Of a stretch of 64,000 nt of DNA, positions 24,463-32,842 are shown piece by piece. The stretch lies in assembly GCF_042433515.1 (NCBI RefSeq), contig NZ_JBHLVH010000010.1:30945-94944 (forward strand), read 5' to 3'. Source of the stretch: Kytococcus schroeteri. Lineage in GTDB: Bacteria > Actinomycetota > Actinomycetes > Actinomycetales > Dermatophilaceae. Under the pieces are notes generated by a model. The model saw only the letters and a list, made by a program, of their open reading frames with translations. It ran no database searches and was not told where the DNA came from. The position numbers were made by a program, and so were the translations under genes. Position 1 is the stretch's first letter; every line of letters starts with the position of its first letter.

Positions 24463-25437
24463 ATGACAGCCCTCAGCGTGATCATGCCCGTCCTCGACGA
24501 GGAGGCTGACCTCGCCGACTCCGTGGCGGCCGTGCTCGCCCAGGACGCGCCGGGGGAGCTGGAGGTCGTGCTGGCCGTGGGCCCCTCGCGCGACCGCACC
24601 CGCGAGGTGGCCGATGCCCTCGCCGCGGCCGACCCGCGCGTGGTGGTCATCGACAACCCCAGCGGGCGCACCCCCGACGGGCTGAACGCCGCCCTGTCCG
24701 TGGCCCGGCACCCGGTGGTGGTGCGCGTGGACGCGCACGGGGAGCTCTCCCCGGGCTACCTGCGCACCGCGGTGGAGGTGCTCGAGCGCACCGGCGCGGC
24801 CAATGTCGGCGGCATCATGCACGCGCAGGGCCGCACCGTCGTCGAGCGGGCCGTGGCGGTGGCGATGGGGTCCCGCATCGGCGTGGGCGGGGCGCGCTTC
24901 CACACCGGTGGCGGGGAGGGGCCGTCGGACACCGTCTACCTCGGCTGCTTCCGCCGCGAGTGGCTCGACCGGGTGGGCGGCTACGACGCCCGCTTCGACC
25001 GCGCCCAGGACTGGGAGATGAACTGGCGCATCCGTCAGGCCGGGGGACTGGTCTGGTTCACCCCCGAGCTCGTGGTGGCCTACCGGCCGCGCCGCAGCCT
25101 GCCCGCCCTCGCCCGGCAGTACCGGGACTACGGCCGGTGGCGCCGGGTGGTGGCCGCCCTCCACGAGGGGTCGATCAACGCCCGCTACCTCGCCCCACCG
25201 GCGGCCCTCGTGGCCTGCGCGCTGGGCACGGCCGTGGGACTGCGGTGGCGCCCGGCGCTGGCGGTGCCGGCCACCTACCTCGCGGCGGTCACCGCCGGCG
25301 GCCTGTACGAGGCGCGCCGGGAGGAGCCCGCGGTCGCGCTGCGGGTGCCGGCCGTCATCGCCACCATGCACATGGCCTGGGGGTGGGGCTTCCTCACCAG
25401 TCCCCGCGCGCTGCGCCGCCGCATCGTCGGTCGCTGA
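24463..25437 (+). CDS. Family 2 glycosyltransferase
   Basis: 324 residues. GT-A fold start SVIMPVLDEEADLADSVAAV, nucleotide-sugar binding acid residues in VVVRVDAHGELSPGYL, and the acceptor region YDARFDRAQDWEMNWRIRQ. The C-terminal third has two or three hydrophobic helices, so it is membrane-associated. The family includes ExoA-like succinoglycan and wall-glycan transferases. The sugar and acceptor are unknown. It is divergent from the LCP ligase, which suggests a cell-envelope role. Confidence 0.87.
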   Translation: MTALSVIMPVLDEEADLADSVAAVLAQDAPGELEVVLAVGPSRDRTREVADALAAADPRVVVIDNPSGRTPDGLNAALSVARHPVVVRVDAHGELSPGYLRTAVEVLERTGAANVGGIMHAQGRTVVERAVAVAMGSRIGVGGARFHTGGGEGPSDTVYLGCFRREWLDRVGGYDARFDRAQDWEMNWRIRQAGGLVWFTPELVVAYRPRRSLPALARQYRDYGRWRRVVAALHEGSINARYLAPPAALVACALGTAVGLRWRPALAVPATYLAAVTAGGLYEARREEPAVALRVPAVIATMHMAWGWGFLTSPRALRRRIVGR

Positions 25438-25458
25438 GGGACCGCCGTCCCCGCCACC

Positions 25459-25500
25459 GCACGAGGACGCCCCCGGCAACTGCCGGGGGCGTCCTCGTGC
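25459..25500. terminator. Bidirectional hairpin terminator (perfect 20-bp stem)
   Basis: Arms at 25459-25478 and 25481-25500 are exact complements. It lies between the glycosyltransferase gene and the convergent CoA-transferase operon. Confidence 0.85.
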
Positions 25501-25515
25501 GGGGTGCTCGTCGGC

Positions 25516-26154
25516 TCAGGACAGGTCGACGGTGAACGGGGCGCCGGTCCGCTCGCGCACCTCGTCCTCGGTCACGCCCTCGGCCAGCTCGCGCAGCACC
25601 AGCCCGTCCTCGGTGACGTCCATGACGCACAGGTCGGTGATGATGCGCTGCACCACCTGCTTGCCGGTCAGCGGCAGGGAGCACTCCTGCACGATCTTGT
25701 GGCTGCCGTCCTTGGCGACGTGCTCCATGAGCACCACCACCTTCTTGGCGCCGTGCACGAGGTCCATGGCCCCGCCCATGCCCTTGACCATCTTGCCGGG
25801 GATCATCCAGTTGGCGATGTCGCCGGCGGCCGAGACCTGCATGGCGCCCAGGATGGCCGCGTCGATCTTGCCGCCGCGGATCATGCCGAAGCTCAGCGAG
25901 GAGTCGAAGAAGCTCGCGCCGCGGCGCACCGTGACGGTCTCCTTGCCGGCGTTGATGAGGTCGGGGTCCAGCTCGTCCTCGGTGGGGTAGCGGCCCACGC
26001 CGAGGATGCCGTTCTCGGACTGAAGCACCAGTTCCACGTCGTCGTCGACGTAGTTGGGCACCAGCGTCGGCAGGCCGATGCCGAGGTTCACGTAGTCGCC
26101 GTCGTGCAGCTCCTGGGCCGCACGAGCCGCCATCTGCTCACGGGTCAGCGCCAT
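25516..26154 (-). CDS. scoB: 3-oxoacid CoA-transferase subunit B
   Basis: 212 residues, beta subunit of a class I CoA-transferase that shuttles CoA between succinyl-CoA and a 3-oxoacid (acetoacetate or 3-oxoadipate). The catalytic glutamate is in the SENGILGVG motif. Other family stretches are YVNLGIGLPTLVPNYV and GGAMDLVHGAKKVVVLMEH. It starts one base after the alpha-subunit stop. No ketone-body or protocatechuate genes are nearby to fix the acid substrate, so SCOT versus 3-oxoadipate transferase is left open. Confidence 0.9.
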   Translation of the reverse strand: MALTREQMAARAAQELHDGDYVNLGIGLPTLVPNYVDDDVELVLQSENGILGVGRYPTEDELDPDLINAGKETVTVRRGASFFDSSLSFGMIRGGKIDAAILGAMQVSAAGDIANWMIPGKMVKGMGGAMDLVHGAKKVVVLMEHVAKDGSHKIVQECSLPLTGKQVVQRIITDLCVMDVTEDGLVLRELAEGVTEDEVRERTGAPFTVDLS

Positions 26155-26155
26155 C

Positions 26156-26938
26156 TCAGGCCTCCTGCGGGGTCTCGGTGAGGGTGCGCTTCTCGATGCG
26201 CTTGTCCGCGGCGCGCTCCGGGCTGAGCGCCAGCACGCGCTGCACGAAGACGCCGGGCAGGTCCACCTCGTCGGGGTCGATCTCGCCGGGTTCCACGAGC
26301 TCCTCCACCTCGGCCACCGTCACCCGGCCGGCCATGGCCGCCACCGGGTTGAAGTTGCGGGCCGACTTGTTGAACACGAGGTTGCCGTGGCGGTCGCCCT
26401 TGGCGGCCCGCACCAGGGCGAAGTGGCAGGGGAGGGACTCCTCGAGCACGTACTCGTGGGTCTCGTCGAGCATCGTGAACTCGCGGGTCTCCTTGGCGGG
26501 GGACTCCACGGCCACCGAGCCGTCGGCGTCGTAGCGCCAGGGCATGCCGCCCTCGGCCACCAGGGTGCCCACGCCGGTGCGGGTCCAGAAGGCGGCGAGG
26601 CCGGTGCCGGCGGCGCGGAGCTTCTCGGCCAGCGTGCCCTGCGGGGTCAGCTCGAGCTCGAGCTCGCCCTCCAGGTACTGGCGCGCGAACTCCTTGTTCT
26701 CGCCCACGTAGGAGGCGATGACACGGCGCAGGCGGCCGGCGTCGAGCAGCACGCCCAGCCCCCAGCCGTCGACGCCGCAGTTGTTCGAGACGACCTCGAG
26801 CTCGGCGGTGCCGGCGGCGTGCACCTCCTCGATGAGCACCTGCGGGATGCCGCAGAGGCCGAAGCCCCCGACGGCCACGCGCATTCCGTTCTCGAGGCCC
26901 TCGATGGCCTCACGGGCTGAAGCGACCACTTTGTCCAT
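26156..26938 (-). CDS. scoA: 3-oxoacid CoA-transferase subunit A
   Basis: 260 residues, alpha subunit. The glycine-rich CoA loop is VAVGGFGLCGIPQVLIEEV, and EVVSNNCGVDGWGLG, RRVIASYVGENKEFARQY and NFNPVAAMAGRVTVAEVEEL are conserved in the family. The ATG at 26938 has TAGTGT six bases upstream, so the operon is probably leaderless. It lies directly before the beta-subunit gene and forms the usual heterotetramer with it. Confidence 0.92.
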   Translation of the reverse strand: MDKVVASAREAIEGLENGMRVAVGGFGLCGIPQVLIEEVHAAGTAELEVVSNNCGVDGWGLGVLLDAGRLRRVIASYVGENKEFARQYLEGELELELTPQGTLAEKLRAAGTGLAAFWTRTGVGTLVAEGGMPWRYDADGSVAVESPAKETREFTMLDETHEYVLEESLPCHFALVRAAKGDRHGNLVFNKSARNFNPVAAMAGRVTVAEVEELVEPGEIDPDEVDLPGVFVQRVLALSPERAADKRIEKRTLTETPQEA

Positions 26939-26944
26939 GGCCGC

Positions 26945-26950
26945 ACACTA
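26945..26950 (-). promoter_or_regulatory. -10 box of the CoA-transferase operon (leaderless)
   Basis: TAGTGT on the minus strand, six bases before the ATG at 26938. Confidence 0.55.
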
Positions 26951-26968
26951 TCCCCGGAGTGACCTGCC

Positions 26969-27676
26969 TCACGCCCCGGGGGCGGTGCGGGTGACCCCCT
27001 CGGCGACCAGCCGCGCGTCGCCGGTGTCGACCGGCCCGGCGGACACCACCGTCACCACCGACCCGCCGGCGCCCCAGACGCCGAGTGCCGTGCGCACCTG
27101 CTCAGCCGGGTCGTCGCAGAGCACGAGGACGCGCCCCGGTTCCTGCGGGGCGAGGACCTCGGCACGCGACCACCGCTGGCCCTGGTGCACCAGGGCGTCG
27201 TCCTCCTCGGACACCTCGTGCCAGGGGGTGAACCCGTCGCCGAAGCTGGCCAGCTCGGCGGCCTCGTCGAACACGCCGCTGGGCAGGTCCTCGCCCGGCC
27301 ACCGGCGGGCCAGCGCCTGCAGGGTCACGGCCACCACCTCGTCGGAGTCGTCGGCCAGGTCGCTCACCGGGCGGGTGGTCACGAGCACGTCGGCCCCCTC
27401 GTGGTCGTCCAGGGACACGGTGGCGCCCACCGCCCAGACCGCGAGCACCCAGTAGGCGGTGCGCCAGTGGCCGCGCGGGAGGTCGACCACCACCACGGTG
27501 CCGGGCTCGGCGTCGAACTCCTCCTGCAGCACGTTGGCGGCCTTGTTGACCCAGTTCACCAGGACGGCGCCGGAGAGCTCGATGCGCTCGCCGCGCACGT
27601 CGTCGAAGCAGGTGAGGCGGGGGGAGTGGGGGTGGTCGGTGGTCAACTGCTCCAGCACCGTCGCCGGTGTGGTCAT
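26969..27676 (-). CDS. TIGR03089 family protein
   Basis: 235-residue actinobacterial protein that looks like the N-terminal half of an AMP-binding (adenylate-forming) enzyme but lacks its catalytic core. Recognisable are MTTPATVLEQLTTDHPHSPR, the ELSGAVLVNWVNKAANVLQ helix and the C-terminal GRVLVLCDDPAEQVRTALGV. The ATG at 27676 is preferred; the same frame is open upstream without a sensible start, and GGAAGG lies before the chosen ATG. Function is unknown. In mycobacteria a relative lies near cpsA, as here. Confidence 0.78.
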   Translation of the reverse strand: MTTPATVLEQLTTDHPHSPRLTCFDDVRGERIELSGAVLVNWVNKAANVLQEEFDAEPGTVVVVDLPRGHWRTAYWVLAVWAVGATVSLDDHEGADVLVTTRPVSDLADDSDEVVAVTLQALARRWPGEDLPSGVFDEAAELASFGDGFTPWHEVSEEDDALVHQGQRWSRAEVLAPQEPGRVLVLCDDPAEQVRTALGVWGAGGSVVTVVSAGPVDTGDARLVAEGVTRTAPGA

Positions 27677-27791
27677 CTGTGGGGCCTTCCCGCGCCGCAG
27701 GGCGCGTGTGTCAGAGGGGTCGGGGCCCGAGGACGCGGGGTCGACGGGCTCGGCGGCCGGTGGCCGTTCGTGCATGCTACGGCCCGCCGGG

Positions 27792-27797
27792 GACACT
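27792..27797 (+). promoter_or_regulatory. Possible -10 box of the glycosylase gene
   Basis: GACACT six bases before the GTG at 27804; it favours that start over the ATG at 27774. Confidence 0.35.
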
Positions 27798-27803
27798 GGT
27801 CCG

Positions 27804-28802
27804 GTGACCACCCCCGACACCCCGGCCCCCACCCACGAGGGCGCCCGGTCGTGGCGTGCCGGGTGGGCGGTGGACCTGCCCGGCACGCTGGCCCCGCTGC
27901 GCCGCGGCGGAGGAGACCCCAGCTCGACGGTGCCCGCGCCGGGCCAGCTCGTCCTGGCGGCCAACACCCCGGCCGGTCCCGGCACCCTGCACGTGGGGGT
28001 CTCCCGCGACGGCCGCACCGTGGAGGCGCGGGCGTGGGGGCCGGCCGGTGCCGTGCGCTGGCTGCTGGACGGGGTCCCCGAGCTGCTGGGCTCGCTCGAC
28101 CGTCCGGAGGACCTCCGCCCGCGGCACGCGGTGCTCCAGCGCGCGCACGCCCGCCTCTCCCCGGGGTTGCGGGTGGTGCGGACGCGGCGGGTGTGGGACG
28201 CGCTGCTGCCGGCCGTGGTGGAGCAGAAGGTCACCGGGCAGGAGGCCTTCGCCGGCTATCGCGCCTTGGTGCGGGCGACGGGCTCCCCGGCGCCGGGGCC
28301 GGCCGGGGAGCGGGGGCTGCTGGTGCCGCCGGACGCGGCCACCGTGGCACGCGTGCCCTCGTGGGTGTTCCTGCGCTGCGGCATCGATGCCGGCCGGAGC
28401 GACACCCTGGTGCGCGCGGCCCGGGTGGGGGACCGCTGGGAGCAGCTGGTCGCCGCCACCGCCTCGATGGGGCGGGCGGAGCTCGACCGCGCCCACGCCC
28501 TGCTGCGCACCGTGCCCGGCATCGGCCCGTGGACTGCCGCGGAGGTGGCGCACCGCGCGCTGGGGGACCCCGACGCCGTGAGCTGGCGCGACTACCACGT
28601 GGCCGCGCACGTGACCCGGGCGCTCACCGGGACCGCCGGTGACGACGTGGACCTGGCCCGCGTGCTGGCGCCGTACGCCGGCCAGCGCTACCGGGTGCAG
28701 ATGCTGCTCGGCGCCTCCCGGGAGACCCGCCCGGAGCGCCACGGACCCCGCCTCGCGCCCCGCACGCACCTGCCGGTGGCGGGACGTGGCCATACACCAT
28801 GA
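27804..28802 (+). CDS. AlkA-like DNA-3-methyladenine glycosylase
   Basis: 332 residues. The helix-hairpin-helix-GPD core is clear: VVEQKVTGQEAFAGYRAL, then RTVPGIGPWTAAEVAHRAL and the catalytic aspartate Asp263 in SWRDYHVAAHV. An N-terminal 110-residue region precedes the core, as in AlkA. It would excise alkylated bases in base-excision repair. There is no iron-sulfur cysteine cluster. The C-terminus RPERHGPRLAPRTHLP is usual for actinobacterial members. Confidence 0.87.
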   Translation: MTTPDTPAPTHEGARSWRAGWAVDLPGTLAPLRRGGGDPSSTVPAPGQLVLAANTPAGPGTLHVGVSRDGRTVEARAWGPAGAVRWLLDGVPELLGSLDRPEDLRPRHAVLQRAHARLSPGLRVVRTRRVWDALLPAVVEQKVTGQEAFAGYRALVRATGSPAPGPAGERGLLVPPDAATVARVPSWVFLRCGIDAGRSDTLVRAARVGDRWEQLVAATASMGRAELDRAHALLRTVPGIGPWTAAEVAHRALGDPDAVSWRDYHVAAHVTRALTGTAGDDVDLARVLAPYAGQRYRVQMLLGASRETRPERHGPRLAPRTHLPVAGRGHTP

Positions 28803-28819
28803 GGGGGCCCTGCGCCGGC

Positions 28820-28849
28820 TTGACACGCGGGGAGTTGCACCGGTGTAAT
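28820..28849 (+). promoter_or_regulatory. Promoter of whiB2
   Basis: -35 TTGACA (28820-28825), 18-base spacer, -10 TGTAAT (28844-28849). The leader is about 110 bases. This is the only consensus -35 noticed in the window. Confidence 0.6.
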
Positions 28850-28967
28850 TCCGGCGTCGGACGGCCCCCCCCGGGGCGCGTGCCGCCGGTCCACCCGCCG
28901 CGGGTCGGACCCCATCTGTTGGCTGTACCACCACGTGCTGACGGGCCCCAGGGTCGAGGAGGAAACC

Positions 28968-29234
28968 GTGCACGAACTTCAGATCGTCGGACTCGCCGAG
29001 CAGGCGGCCCCCAGTTGGCAGGAGCGCGCCCTGTGCGCCCAGACCGACCCCGAGGCCTTCTTCCCGGAGAAGGGCGGGTCCACCCGTGAGGCCAAGCGCG
29101 TGTGCACCGGCTGCGACGTGCGCTCCGAGTGCCTGGACTACGCCCTGGAGAACGACGAGCGCTTCGGCATCTGGGGCGGCCTCTCCGAGCGTGAGCGCCG
29201 CAAGCTCAAGCGCCGGGCCGTGTTCAGCGCCTGA
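28968..29234 (+). CDS. whiB2: WhiB-family regulator, WhiB2/WhmD type
   Basis: 88-residue iron-sulfur transcription factor. The four cluster cysteines are in ALCAQTD and, after REAK, in VCTGCDVRSECLDYAL; GIWGGLSERERRKLKRR is the WhiB turn and basic DNA-contact tail. The GTG at 28968 is set by GAGGAGGA at 28956-28963. WhiB2 proteins control septation with WhiA in actinobacteria. Followed on the conserved map by DUF3499 and manB, as in mycobacteria. Confidence 0.93.
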   Translation: MHELQIVGLAEQAAPSWQERALCAQTDPEAFFPEKGGSTREAKRVCTGCDVRSECLDYALENDERFGIWGGLSERERRKLKRRAVFSA

Positions 29235-29240
29235 GCACCC

Positions 29241-29301
29241 GCACCGTCCACGTCGGCCGGTCCACCTCCCGGGCTGGGCCGGCCGACGCGCGTCACGGTG
29301 C
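29241..29301. terminator. Bidirectional two-part hairpin terminator
   Basis: Outer 7-bp stem (29241-29247 with 29295-29301) and inner 10-bp stem (29251-29260 with 29279-29288), between whiB2 and the convergent metallopeptidase-like gene. Confidence 0.65.
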
Positions 29302-29323
29302 GTGCGCAGGAGCCCGCCCGGGG

Positions 29324-29740
29324 TCACCGGTCGGGGTCGAGCTCCTCGGGGTCCCGACCCAGGGCCTCGCCCAGCAGGTCGGCCACCACGGCCTGCACGA
29401 AGAGCTCCTGGTCCTGCGGGCCGCGGGCGTCGGTGCCGAACGCCAGCCGGTGGAGCACCACCTGCCACCGGCCACCGACGGCCTGCACTCGGCCCCACCG
29501 GTCGGCGCGGTCGACGTCCGGGGGTGGCACCACCAGCACCAGCAGCTCCCAGTCGGCCTCCCGCAGGCCCGCCCGGGCGGCCACCCGGCTGGTGGCCGCG
29601 TGCGCCAGTTCCTCGAAGGCGGAGTGCCGGCTGGTCCGGGAGGGGGCGTCCGCGGTGCTCAGCGGCCCGCGCAGCTCGCGGCCGCGGCGCAGCATCCGCC
29701 GGCGTGCGGCGTTCCCGGCGCGTGCGGACGGACTGGGCAT
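29324..29740 (-). CDS. Degenerate metallopeptidase-family protein (Rv3259-like)
   Basis: 138 residues. The basic start RRRMLRRGRELRGPL and the end FVQAVVADLLGEALGRDPEELDP match the small actinobacterial family represented by mycobacterial Rv3259, annotated as metallopeptidase. The region that should hold the zinc HExxH helix has no histidine here, so peptidase activity is doubtful. Position between whiB2 and DUF3499 is conserved. The ATG at 29740 has TACGCT seven bases upstream. Identification is by pattern and synteny. Confidence 0.72.
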   Translation of the reverse strand: MPSPSARAGNAARRRMLRRGRELRGPLSTADAPSRTSRHSAFEELAHAATSRVAARAGLREADWELLVLVVPPPDVDRADRWGRVQAVGGRWQVVLHRLAFGTDARGPQDQELFVQAVVADLLGEALGRDPEELDPDR

Positions 29741-29747
29741 GGGCGCG

Positions 29748-29757
29748 AGCGTAGTCT
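29748..29757. promoter_or_regulatory. Overlapping divergent -10 boxes
   Basis: The ten bases AGCGTAGTCT read TAGTCT on plus (29752-29757, seven bases before the DUF3499 GTG) and TACGCT on minus (29753-29748, seven bases before the ATG at 29740). They share the central TA, as at 11233-11242. Confidence 0.55.
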
Positions 29758-29764
29758 GCGCCCC

Positions 29765-30136
29765 GTGCCCACCTCTGACCCCAGCCCGCGCCTGTGCAGC
29801 AAGGTGGGGTGCGCGCAGCCCGCGGCCTCCACCCTGACCTACGTCTACGCCGAGCAGACGGTGGTGGTCGGCCCGCTCGTGGCCGAGGCCGAGCCTCACG
29901 TCTACGACCTGTGCGCCGAGCACACCGCCCGCCTCACCGCCCCGCGCGGCTGGCAGGTGATGCGGCTGCAGATCGACCTCGAGGACCCCACCGGCGCGGT
30001 GGCCGACATCGGGGCGCTGGCGGAGGCGGTGCGTGACCACCGCGAGCGACCGGCGGGTGCCCCCGGCGACGGTGCCGAGGCGGACCGCCGGCAGGGCCCG
30101 CGGCTGCGGCTGGTCTCGGGGGACCACGACGGCTGA
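29765..30136 (+). CDS. DUF3499 family protein
   Basis: 123 residues. CSKVGCAQPAASTLTYVYAEQ and YDLCAEHTARLTAPRGWQV carry three cysteines and a histidine spaced like a small zinc site. The tail is charged and variable. DUF3499 proteins are nearly confined to actinobacteria and lie beside manB, as here. Function is unknown. The GTG is set by TAGTCT seven bases upstream. Confidence 0.85.
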   Translation: MPTSDPSPRLCSKVGCAQPAASTLTYVYAEQTVVVGPLVAEAEPHVYDLCAEHTARLTAPRGWQVMRLQIDLEDPTGAVADIGALAEAVRDHRERPAGAPGDGAEADRRQGPRLRLVSGDHDG

Positions 30137-30143
30137 CGCGCAC

Positions 30144-30149
30144 TACCCT
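30144..30149 (+). promoter_or_regulatory. -10 box of manB
   Basis: TACCCT eight bases before the ATG at 30158; a leaderless or one- to two-base leader transcript is expected. Confidence 0.5.
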
Positions 30150-30157
30150 GTGCGTCC

Positions 30158-31621
30158 ATGAGCACCCAGCGCCCGCAGCCCCCGCTCGCGGACTTCGTGA
30201 AGGCCTACGACGTCCGCGGTCTCGTGCCCGAGCAACTCAACCCGCGCGTGGCCCGCGCCCTGGGGGAGGCGTTCGCGCAGACCGTCGTCCTGCCCGAGGG
30301 GGTGGCCGGCGTGGCCGTGGGGTACGACATGCGCCCCAGCAGCCCGGAGCTGTCCGAGGCCTTCGCCGCGGGGCTGGCGCTGCACGGGGTGGACGTCACG
30401 ATGATCGGCCTGTGCTCCACCGATGGGCTCTACTTCGCCGCCGGCCACCTGGGCCTCGCCGGGGCGATGTTCACCGCCTCGCACAACCCGGCCCAGTACA
30501 ACGGCATCAAGCTGTGCCGCCCCGGCGCGCGCCCGGTGGGGCAGGAGAGCGGCCTGGCCGAGGTGCGCGACCTGGCGCAGTGGATCCTGGACCGCGGTGA
30601 CGTGCACGACCGCCAGGCCGCCGCGGCCCCCGGCACGATCACCCACCGTGACCTCACCGGCGAGTACGCCGAGCACCTGCGCTCCCTGGTGGACCTCAGC
30701 GGGCTGCGCCACCTGGACGTGGTGGTGGACGCCGGCAACGGCATGGCCGGCCACACCGTGCCGGTGGTGCTGGGCAGCGGCGACGACGTGGTGGTGGACT
30801 CGCTGCGCGTGGAGCCGCTGTACTTCGAGCTAGACGGCACCTTCCCGAACCACGAGGCCAACCCGCTGGAGCCGGAGAACCTGCGAGACCTGCAGGCCGC
30901 CGTCCGCGAGCACGGCGCCGACATCGGCCTGGCCTTCGACGGCGACGCCGACCGCTGCTTCGTGGTGGACGAGCGCGGCGAGCCGGTGACGCCCAGCGCC
31001 ATCACCGCCCTGGTGGCCCAGCGCGAGGTCGACCGCGCGGTGGCCGCCGGTGCGAGCGCGCAGGACGTGGCCGTGGTGCACAACGCCATCGCCTCCCAGG
31101 TGGTGCCCGAGGTCATCGAGGCCGCCGGCGCCCGCCCGGTGCGCACCCGGGTGGGCCACTCCTTCATCAAGGACGAGATGGCCCGCCACGACGCGGTCTT
31201 CGGCGGGGAGCACTCGGCGCACTACTACTTCAAGGACTTCTGGTTCGCCGACACCGGTATGCTCGCCGCGTTGCACGTGCTGGCGGCCCTCGGCGAGCAG
31301 GACCGCCCGCTCTCGGAGCTCATGGCCCCGTACGAGAAGTACCCCGCCAGCGGGGAGATCAACTCCCGTGTGGACGACGCCGCCGCAGCCACCGAGCGGG
31401 TGCGCGCCTGGGGCGCCGCGCAGGGCGCCCGGGCCGACGAGCTGGACGGCCTGACCCTCACCGGCACCGCGCTGGAGGGCGAGGAGGTGGGCTACTGGCG
31501 GGCCAACCTGCGTGCCAGCAACACCGAGCCGCTGCTGCGCCTCAACGTGGAGTCGGTCTCGCAGGAGCTCACCGCCCGCGTCCGCGACGCGGCGCTGGCC
31601 CTGGTGCGGCAGGACGGCTGA
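30158..31621 (+). CDS. manB: Phosphomannomutase/phosphoglucomutase
   Basis: 487 residues. It converts mannose-6-phosphate to mannose-1-phosphate for GDP-mannose and mannolipid synthesis. The phosphoserine is Ser108 in MFTASHNPAQYNGIK, the magnesium loop is FDGDADRCF, the sugar-binding loop is GGEHSAHYYFKDFWFADTG and the phosphate-binding C-terminal domain has RASNTEPLLRLNVE. It is followed after one base by the SIS-domain gene in the conserved mannose cluster. Confidence 0.94.
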   Translation: MSTQRPQPPLADFVKAYDVRGLVPEQLNPRVARALGEAFAQTVVLPEGVAGVAVGYDMRPSSPELSEAFAAGLALHGVDVTMIGLCSTDGLYFAAGHLGLAGAMFTASHNPAQYNGIKLCRPGARPVGQESGLAEVRDLAQWILDRGDVHDRQAAAAPGTITHRDLTGEYAEHLRSLVDLSGLRHLDVVVDAGNGMAGHTVPVVLGSGDDVVVDSLRVEPLYFELDGTFPNHEANPLEPENLRDLQAAVREHGADIGLAFDGDADRCFVVDERGEPVTPSAITALVAQREVDRAVAAGASAQDVAVVHNAIASQVVPEVIEAAGARPVRTRVGHSFIKDEMARHDAVFGGEHSAHYYFKDFWFADTGMLAALHVLAALGEQDRPLSELMAPYEKYPASGEINSRVDDAAAATERVRAWGAAQGARADELDGLTLTGTALEGEEVGYWRANLRASNTEPLLRLNVESVSQELTARVRDAALALVRQDG

Positions 31622-31622
31622 C

Positions 31623-32777
31623 GTGCCCTTCGTCGACGAGGCCGTGCTCGACGACCCGGACCACCTGGCGCGCTGCGACGCCGCCGGCACCCTGTTCGCG
31701 CTGGCCACCGCCGGTGCGCAGGTGCGGCAGGCGCTCACGCTCGCCGAGGAGGCCGGCATCGAGCGGCTCGCCTCCGCGCACCGGCCCCGCGCGGTGCTCG
31801 TGGCCGCGGCCGGCGGGTCGGCCGTCGTCGGCGAGGTGGTGGACCTGGTGGTGGGGCAGGCCTCGCCGACCGCGGTGCACACCCTGCACGGTGGGCCGCT
31901 GCCGGCCTGGGTGGGGCCGCTCGACCTCGTGGTGGCGCTCAGCCTCTCCGGGCAGGAGGCCGGGGCGGTGACCCTGGCGCACGAGGCGGCGCGCCGGGGC
32001 GCGGCCGTCCTCACCGTGGGGGCTGCCGACACCCCGCTGTCCGATGCGGCCCAGCGCGCCCGGGGCGTGCACGTGCCGGTGGGGCAGGGGCCCACGAGCT
32101 CCCGCACCGCGCTGTGGGGACTGCTCGTGCCGGTGCTCCTGGGGCTCCGGGAGGTCGGGCTGCTGCAGGCGCGCGACGACCTGTGGGAGTCGCTCGCACG
32201 CACGCTCGACGCCGTGGCCGAGGAGTGCCGCCCGGACTCCGCGGCGTTCGTGAACCCGGCCAAGGTGGCCGCGCTGACCCTCGCCGAGACGCTGCCGGTG
32301 GTGCTCGGCGACGGTCCCGTCGCCGGGGTGGCGGCCCGCCGGGCCGCGAGCATGCTCAGCCGGAGTGCCCGGGTGCCGGCCACCTCCGGTGAGCTGCCCC
32401 ACGCGGCGAGCGAGGTGGTGGCCTGCCTCGACGGGCCGTACGCCACCGGTGAGGGCTGGAACGCCACCACCGATCGGGGAGCCGGCGGTGGGCGGGACAT
32501 CTTCGCCGACCCCTTCCTCGACGCCCCACAGCAGACGCCGTTGGGCCTGTGGTTGCTCGGCCGCGACGAGCTGGGCGCGATGGCGCAGCGCGTCTCCGCC
32601 ATCGCGAGCGGGGCCGGCGTGCGCGTGGTGGACTGCCTGGCCGTCGGGGACGAGCCGCTGGTGGACCTGGCCCGGCTCGTGGCGCGCGTGGACTTCACGG
32701 CCACCTACCTGGCGCTGGGCCTGGGCCTGGACCCGGCGCGCTCCCCGCACCTGGCCGCCCTGCGCGAGCGCGGCTGA
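31623..32777 (+). CDS. SIS-domain (phosphoglucose-isomerase-like) protein
   Basis: 384 residues, related to the uncharacterised SIS protein after manB in mycobacteria (Rv3256c). Sugar-isomerase features: RPRAVLVAAAGGSAVVGEVV and the serine-rich LVVALSLSGQEAGAVTLAHE, where sugar phosphate would bind; a second half from about residue 200 resembles the bifunctional phosphoglucose/phosphomannose isomerase C-domain. It may interconvert Man6P and Fru6P or only bind them. The GTG lies two bases after the manB stop; the ORF is open upstream but that part is shadow. Confidence 0.8.
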   Translation: MPFVDEAVLDDPDHLARCDAAGTLFALATAGAQVRQALTLAEEAGIERLASAHRPRAVLVAAAGGSAVVGEVVDLVVGQASPTAVHTLHGGPLPAWVGPLDLVVALSLSGQEAGAVTLAHEAARRGAAVLTVGAADTPLSDAAQRARGVHVPVGQGPTSSRTALWGLLVPVLLGLREVGLLQARDDLWESLARTLDAVAEECRPDSAAFVNPAKVAALTLAETLPVVLGDGPVAGVAARRAASMLSRSARVPATSGELPHAASEVVACLDGPYATGEGWNATTDRGAGGGRDIFADPFLDAPQQTPLGLWLLGRDELGAMAQRVSAIASGAGVRVVDCLAVGDEPLVDLARLVARVDFTATYLALGLGLDPARSPHLAALRERG

Positions 32778-32829
32778 GCCGGTCCGCCGGTCGGCCCGGC
32801 CGGCAGCGGGCCGCGGCGCGCCACCGCCC

Positions 32830-32835
32830 TAGGCT
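32830..32835 (+). promoter_or_regulatory. -10 box of mtr (leaderless)
   Basis: TAGGCT seven bases before the ATG at 32843. Confidence 0.55.
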
Positions 32836-32842
32836 GTGGCCC

